Assembly (NCBI GenBank): GCA_027922465.2 | Contig: BQMF02000234.1 | Location: 186,001 to 250,000 of the forward strand | Reading direction: 5' to 3' | Length of the DNA stretch: 64,000 nt | Source: Turritopsis dohrnii | Lineage: Eukaryota; Cnidaria; Hydrozoa; Anthoathecata; Oceaniidae | Part shown: piece by piece, positions 60,290 to 64,000 of the stretch | How the letters are laid out: each line of letters opens with the position of its first letter | Numbering within the stretch: the first letter of the stretch is position 1 | Translations under genes and position numbers: made by a program | The notes under the pieces: model-generated | The model's input: the letters and a program-made list of their open reading frames with translations, nothing else | The model's database searches: none | Told to the model about the DNA's origin: nothing

Positions 60290-61740
60290 CTAAAGATCTT
60301 TTGCCGTAAAACTACCAAAAGTGTTCTTTCGATCTGGATGAAGAGCGACAAATTCATTTGCTACCTCAATTAGTGATATTTCATCAAGAATGGTCTTGTT
60401 TTCATAAAGAATAGATAAGGAATTGAGACGTTTCTGTGTCATTCTTGATCGAAGCCACGTTTTAATCCTTCTCAACATTGAAAAGGACCTTTCAGGTGTT
60501 GCTGATGTAGCACCGGCAGTCAGGATAATTCTTACGATGGTAACGCAATTCGTGAACATCATGCGTTTTTCTCGTGACAACGACTTTAGCACCATGATTA
60601 CTTCTTCCAAGTTGATGGGCTCACTTTCAAAGATTGTTGGAAATATCAGAAGCTCTGCAGTTAATGAATCGGCGTCATAGTCACCTTCACAATGCATCTG
60701 CAATACTTCCAATACACCTTTCCCGAATTTCTGTTTAAACACCGTGTTATGGCCTAGCTTCTAAGTTTCGCCTCGTTTCTATGTTCTTTATTGTTTTTCT
60801 AATTGCATAATGTTCTCAGTAAGTAATAGTTACTCGTTTTTTCAGTTCCCCAGTGGAATAATTAGAAGTAATTAAGAGTTTGAAAAAGAGGCGAAACTTA
60901 GAAGCTAAGCCATAACATGGTGTTTAAACAGAAATTCGGGAAAGGTCTATTCATCATCGACACACTGTTTGCTCGCTGCTTTCAAAAACAACTGCTCCAC
61001 TTGAGAAAACAGTTTAAAGGTTGGTTGGTCAAATCTATCTTTAATGGCGTTGATAATTGAATCAAGTGCTTCGTAGTAGATTAGTTTGTAATCTTCATAC
61101 GGATTATCTGGATAATACGCTGCTGCTGTTGCTTTTGGGTTTCCTGCGACATAACTTAGTATCGAATAGTTGGGTTTTCTTCGCTTTCTTGGAAGTGTTG
61201 GGGAGGAAATTGCCTCAATTTTGCTAGCTGAAAATTTGATCTTCTCGTAAAGCATGCTGAAATCGCGCTCGTTTCTCATGTTCTCCAATGTTTGAACTGT
61301 TAGATCAGCGAGCTCTTTTCCTCTAAGGGCAGACATCTTTTCATGCTGTAATGTTTTGGAGAGGTTGTCCGTGATTGCATACAGACGTTGGCTTAAATTC
61401 AGACCAAAAAAAAATGAAACAATTTCATTTGGTTGTTACAGCCCCCAATCCTTGATCTTGTATCAAACTCCTGACCGCTTCCCCATCATATTGCTCGCTC
61501 CGTCATACGTTTGACCACGGCAATCGTCTAAACTTAAGTGACACCTTAACAGAATGCCCTTGATTGCATGTACGATACTCTCACTTTTGATATTTTCAAG
61601 TTCCTAAAATCCTATGAAATCTTCTGACACGTCCAGATCATGATCAACAGACCGTAAGCAAAATGACAATTGTTCAACATTACTAACGTTTGACATCAAT
61701 GCAATGGAATCAATTATCTACCTGCAACTGAAAACGACTT
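60290..61740 (-). pseudogene. hAT transposase (ZMYM1-like type), disrupted
   Basis: In coding order on minus: FCLRSVDHDLDVSEDFIG, then CRGQTYDGASNMMGKRSGV near 61480-61560 (part of the RNase H-like core), NLSQRLYAITDNLSKTLQHE, LADLTVQTLENMRNERDFSM, SPTLPRKRRKPNYS, and the C-terminal dimerisation segment ATSATPERSFSMLRRIKTWL near 60480-60550. This is the animal hAT group related to ZMYM1/'zinc finger MYM-type 1-like' proteins. In-frame stops occur near 61612 and 61470, and a fold-back insertion at 60717-60945 separates the core from the dimerisation domain. The N-terminal zinc finger was not found. It cannot make a functional enzyme. Confidence 0.8.
60717..60945. repeat. Fold-back insertion inside the hAT transposase
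   Basis: Arms 60717-60774 and 60888-60945 are complementary at 56 of 58 positions, beginning CCTTTCCCGAATTTCTGTTT, with a 113-base spacer. The arms lie within the hAT coding region and supply the first codons of the downstream open frame. No direct target duplication is obvious. Confidence 0.8.
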
Positions 61741-61898
61741 TAGAGAAACGTTGTCTTTATATGCTCTTTTGCGTTTTATTTTTTGTTGTTATAAAGAAAA
61801 TATCTTTTTTCTCCTATTTATAAAATATTTACTTAGCAAAAAGGTGGGGGGGCCAAGGCCCCCCCGGCCCCCCCCCGTCGCCGCGATCCATGTTCTAC

Positions 61899-62530
61899 TA
61901 TAATAACAACTTTCCACCACGTGTGTGGTGGGTGCATAGTAGTACCATGGAAATAGGGACTCTCTAATGTCTAACATTTTATCAGGTAGACGTGGCATTA
62001 TATGATAACAATTATAAAATAATGAGCACGTTACTACTAGACGTGTTTTCATATTACACGAATCGCATTTTCTTCTTCCAAGAGCGCCGCTACTCGAGAG
62101 ACGCCTTGTACACAATAACAAAATTCAAATCAACTTTGATAAAGTTATTCCACGCCCTTAATTTTCATTGGGTCTTTTTCTGGGCCGCAAAGAAAGATTG
62201 TCTGTCACTTTACGCATGTCCAGTGAAATGAAGTGAACTCGATATAAGATAAAGAATACGTTTTCTTTTAATGCCAACTACTCAGTTTCGGCGTACGATG
62301 AATATTGAACTAGATTCATGGAAGAGAAATTGGGAGAAATTACTTAGAAGGTTTCTTGCAGAAGAAAGCGAAAATATTTTCTTTGTAAATGTAGAGATGT
62401 TCTAGTTCTATCAATCAAGAGCTATTTCTCAATCGAGATTCAAAAAGGTTGATTGACAGCGAGAACGACGTTCGGTGAGATTCGCAATTTCGAACGACCT
62501 TCTTAAGATTTATTGTTTTGTTTTTTTTAA
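61899..62530. other. Intergenic, nothing assigned
   Basis: No exon or repeat end could be supported between the hAT-like element and the Harbinger-like left end. Confidence 0.4.
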
Positions 62531-62554
62531 GCCGGGTTCACATTTATGTAATTT

Positions 62555-62770
62555 TGTTACATAAGGCCCAAATTTCATTCATTCTCTGACCTTATGTAGC
62601 GCATAAGAAAACAAACATAAGGCAAAACATAAGAATTTTCGCAAATGTGGCCATTTACATAAAGTCTTATGTATTTCTTATGTGTTACATAAGGTCTTAT
62701 GTTCAAAAACCTTATGAACAAAAAGTTTTGTTCATAAGGTTTTGTACATAAGCGTTACATAAGAAAGAAA
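62555..62770. promoter_or_regulatory. Subterminal cluster of ACATAAG/CTTATGT motifs
   Basis: Well over ten copies of ACATAAG or CTTATG(T), in both orientations and partly as palindromes, lie between the left terminus and the MADF gene. By position and density they are candidates for binding by the transposon's own DNA-binding protein. Confidence 0.55.
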
Positions 62771-62873
62771 AAGGAAAAAACGTTCGATTGTAATTAAAAC
62801 GTTCGATTGTACAATAAAAACACGTTCGATTATAAACTTTATGATAAAAATTGTTTACGTTCTTATATGCAAC

Positions 62874-63723
62874 ATGGGTGAGGAATTGGCAATAACTGTA
62901 CAGCAATACCCTGTCTTGTTTGATAAATCAAACAAAGAATTCCATCGGAAAGATGTGAAGAGAAATGCTTGGAAAGCCGTAGCAGACCAAATGGGAATGG
63001 AAAACGGTGAGTTATTTTGCTTTGTTTTTAAAAATCTATTCAGGAAATGTTTGTATCAATCCTCCCAAGAATTTCAAGTTCATTTTTTGTCTTGCAGGAG
63101 AGGAGGCAGAAAAAGCCTTCCAAAAATTACGTGATCGCTATACACGGGCAAAAAAGGCATACCGAGAGGGCTCAAAGTCTGGAACTTCATCAAAATCAAT
63201 GGAGAGTGCCCGGACAAAGCTTGATAGCTTGAAATTTATGACATGGTTAGAGGATTATATTCAACCAAGAAAATCTAGATCAAACATAGCTCTCGAGAAT
63301 TCAACAGAAAGTGTTTACGAATATGAAGAAGATTCAGAAGCTGACGAAAATGACAACTCGTTAGACATGGAAGCGCAACCAATGGAAAAAGCAATAAAGT
63401 CTACAAAGATACCAAACCATGAGAGTACCAGCGTTAAAAGCACGAAGATCTCAAAAAAAAGAAAAGCTGACGACGAAGATGAAGAATTAAGCCTTATCAG
63501 ATCTGTTGCGGCAGAAGCTATCAAAGATGAAGATCGTTTTGATATTTTTAGCAAATATATTGCAAACAAGATGAGGAAACTAGGGGAAACTCTGTCCGAT
63601 GATGTTATCGATAATATCGAATTGGCAATAACTTCACTGCTTGTGCAATCGAAACAGCAACATTACAATACAACAACTCAAGCATCAAATGATGTTTCAT
63701 ACTTAGATATGCTGAACAATTGA
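62874..63723 (+). CDS. MADF-domain DNA-binding protein of a Harbinger-type transposon
   Basis: Exons 62874-63006 and 63098-63723 join in phase 1 (252 residues). The MADF domain (trihelix/Myb-like) spans about residues 3-90: EELAITVQQYPVLFDKSN, AWKAVADQMGMENG, AFQKLRDRYTRAKKAYREG and KFMTWLEDYI. An acidic, Ser-rich linker and a basic patch (SKKRKADDEDEE) follow. A BESS-like helix (FDIFSKYIANKMRKLGETLS) lies near residues 190-235. MADF-BESS proteins bind DNA and self-associate; in PIF/Harbinger elements the second gene product recruits the transposase to element ends. An in-frame ATG at 62841 would add 11 residues; I prefer 62874 because it opens directly into the domain. It could instead be a domesticated host gene, but the neighbouring transposase argues against that. 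Confidence 0.8.
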
Positions 63724-63801
63724 ATAGAGTTTATTTGTTTTATTTTCATGTTTTATTTCTACAGTACCTCAAAAGTTATTGTAATATCTTTACACAATAA
63801 C

Positions 63802-63807
63802 AATAAA
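63802..63807 (+). terminator. Possible polyadenylation signal of the MADF gene
   Basis: AATAAA 79 bases after the stop. On minus, several TTTATT (AATAAA reversed) at 63729-63760 could serve the convergent transposase gene. Confidence 0.45.
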
Positions 63808-63835
63808 GCTTTCCTCGTTTTAATGTCTTCATTAA

Positions 63836-64000
63836 TCATTCACTCCCAGTCCTTCTAATATAATTGAGTTGCCAAGAAAGTGAACCTTCGCTTACAAAGT
63901 AATTCGACAGATTTTCTCGAGTCTGGATCGCAGTAGCAGCGTATCTGCTATTCCTTACTCGTCTTATGGGTCTCAAATTACTTCCGCCGATCTCAGAACG
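63836..64000 (-). CDS. PIF/Harbinger transposase, C-terminal end (partial)
   Basis: 54 codons read on minus from the right edge to a TGA at 63836-63838: RSEIGGSNLRPIRRVRNSRY, then AIQTRENLSNYFVSEGSLSW and QLNYIRRTGSE. 'Ala-x-x-x-Arg-Glu-x-Leu-x-Asn-Tyr-Phe-x-x-Glu-Gly-x-x-x-Trp-Gln' is how HARBI1-like transposases commonly end. The DDE catalytic residues lie beyond base 64000. Only the tail is visible, so the call leans on this motif and on the adjacent MADF gene. Confidence 0.65.
   Translation of the reverse strand, partial: RSEIGGSNLRPIRRVRNSRYAATAIQTRENLSNYFVSEGSLSWQLNYIRRTGSE

Larger units (their letters stand above)
60022..61892 (-). mobile_element. Dead hAT-like DNA transposon
   Basis: Left end AGGGATCGCGCCGCCGG and inverted right end ATGGATCGCGGCGACGGGGG resemble each other. 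TTCTAC lies just outside both ends (60016-60021 and 61893-61898), perhaps the remains of an 8-bp duplication. G/C-rich runs adjoin each end. The interior codes a broken transposase on minus. Confidence 0.7.
62531..64000. mobile_element. PIF/Harbinger transposon, left part (runs off the right edge)
   Basis: Starts GCCGGGTTCACATTTATGT after TTTAA, resembling the Harbinger-like termini at 1761 and 2468 (GGTTCACA/GGTTCGCA). It carries two convergent genes whose 3' ends are about 110 bases apart: a MADF-domain gene on plus and a transposase on minus. Harbinger elements typically encode a DDE transposase plus a Myb/SANT/MADF DNA-binding partner. Both frames read openly as far as seen, so the element may be recent. 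Confidence 0.75.

Noticed and set aside
60947..61336. Separate host gene of 129 codons
   Set aside because: Its sequence and neighbours align in order with hAT transposase; it is one piece of the broken transposase.

Overview
The window looks like nuclear DNA of an invertebrate animal. Its genes are multi-exon with GT-AG introns, it carries animal gene families (CHD1-type remodeller, fibroblast growth factor), the intergenic and intronic DNA is AT-rich, and many small DNA transposons and degenerate transposase fragments are scattered through it. I cannot fix the phylum from sequence alone; an early-branching animal such as a cnidarian is a guess. There are no prokaryotic features.

Layout. 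1-8849 (minus): 5' part of cytosolic threonyl-tRNA synthetase (TARS1), ten exons, with the catalytic core beyond the left edge. 8850-13420: promoter-side DNA, a perfect 33-bp-arm palindrome with a 12-bp target duplication, and a 5'-truncated LINE. 13423-20111 (plus): a complete proteasome ATPase PSMC3/Rpt5 gene in five coding exons, its introns holding TA-flanked MITEs and a frameshifted retroelement endonuclease relic. 20112-29688: no confident gene; a second palindrome, a copied PSMC3 intron piece, a CCTAAA-rich tract, a possible last exon and a 0.2-kb duplicated segment.

29689-48071 (minus): a near-complete CHD1/CHD2-type chromatin remodeller, 34 coding exons (1,745 codons read without a break), lacking only its first exon(s). 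Its 6-kb intron at 38854-44816 contains a two-exon FGF gene on the opposite strand (42210-43157) and a tRNA-derived SINE. Several CHD1 introns carry short tandem duplications directly next to the 5' splice site.

48072-57400 is a mosaic of non-autonomous elements, most flanked by TA, several with CCTTA... termini, one nested in another. 58220-58824 (minus) holds two exons of an unrecognised gene. 60022-61892 is a dead hAT-like element whose transposase is split by a fold-back insertion. 62531 to the right edge looks like the left part of a PIF/Harbinger transposon: an intact MADF-domain gene on plus, the transposase C-terminus on minus, and a dense cluster of ACATAAG/CTTATGT motifs behind the left end.

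TARS1 (translation), PSMC3 (protein turnover) and CHD1 (chromatin) are housekeeping genes; FGF is a signalling gene that lies inside CHD1. Splice sites were placed by eye from codon continuity and family similarity. All phases in the reported TARS1, PSMC3, CHD1, FGF and MADF models close correctly.
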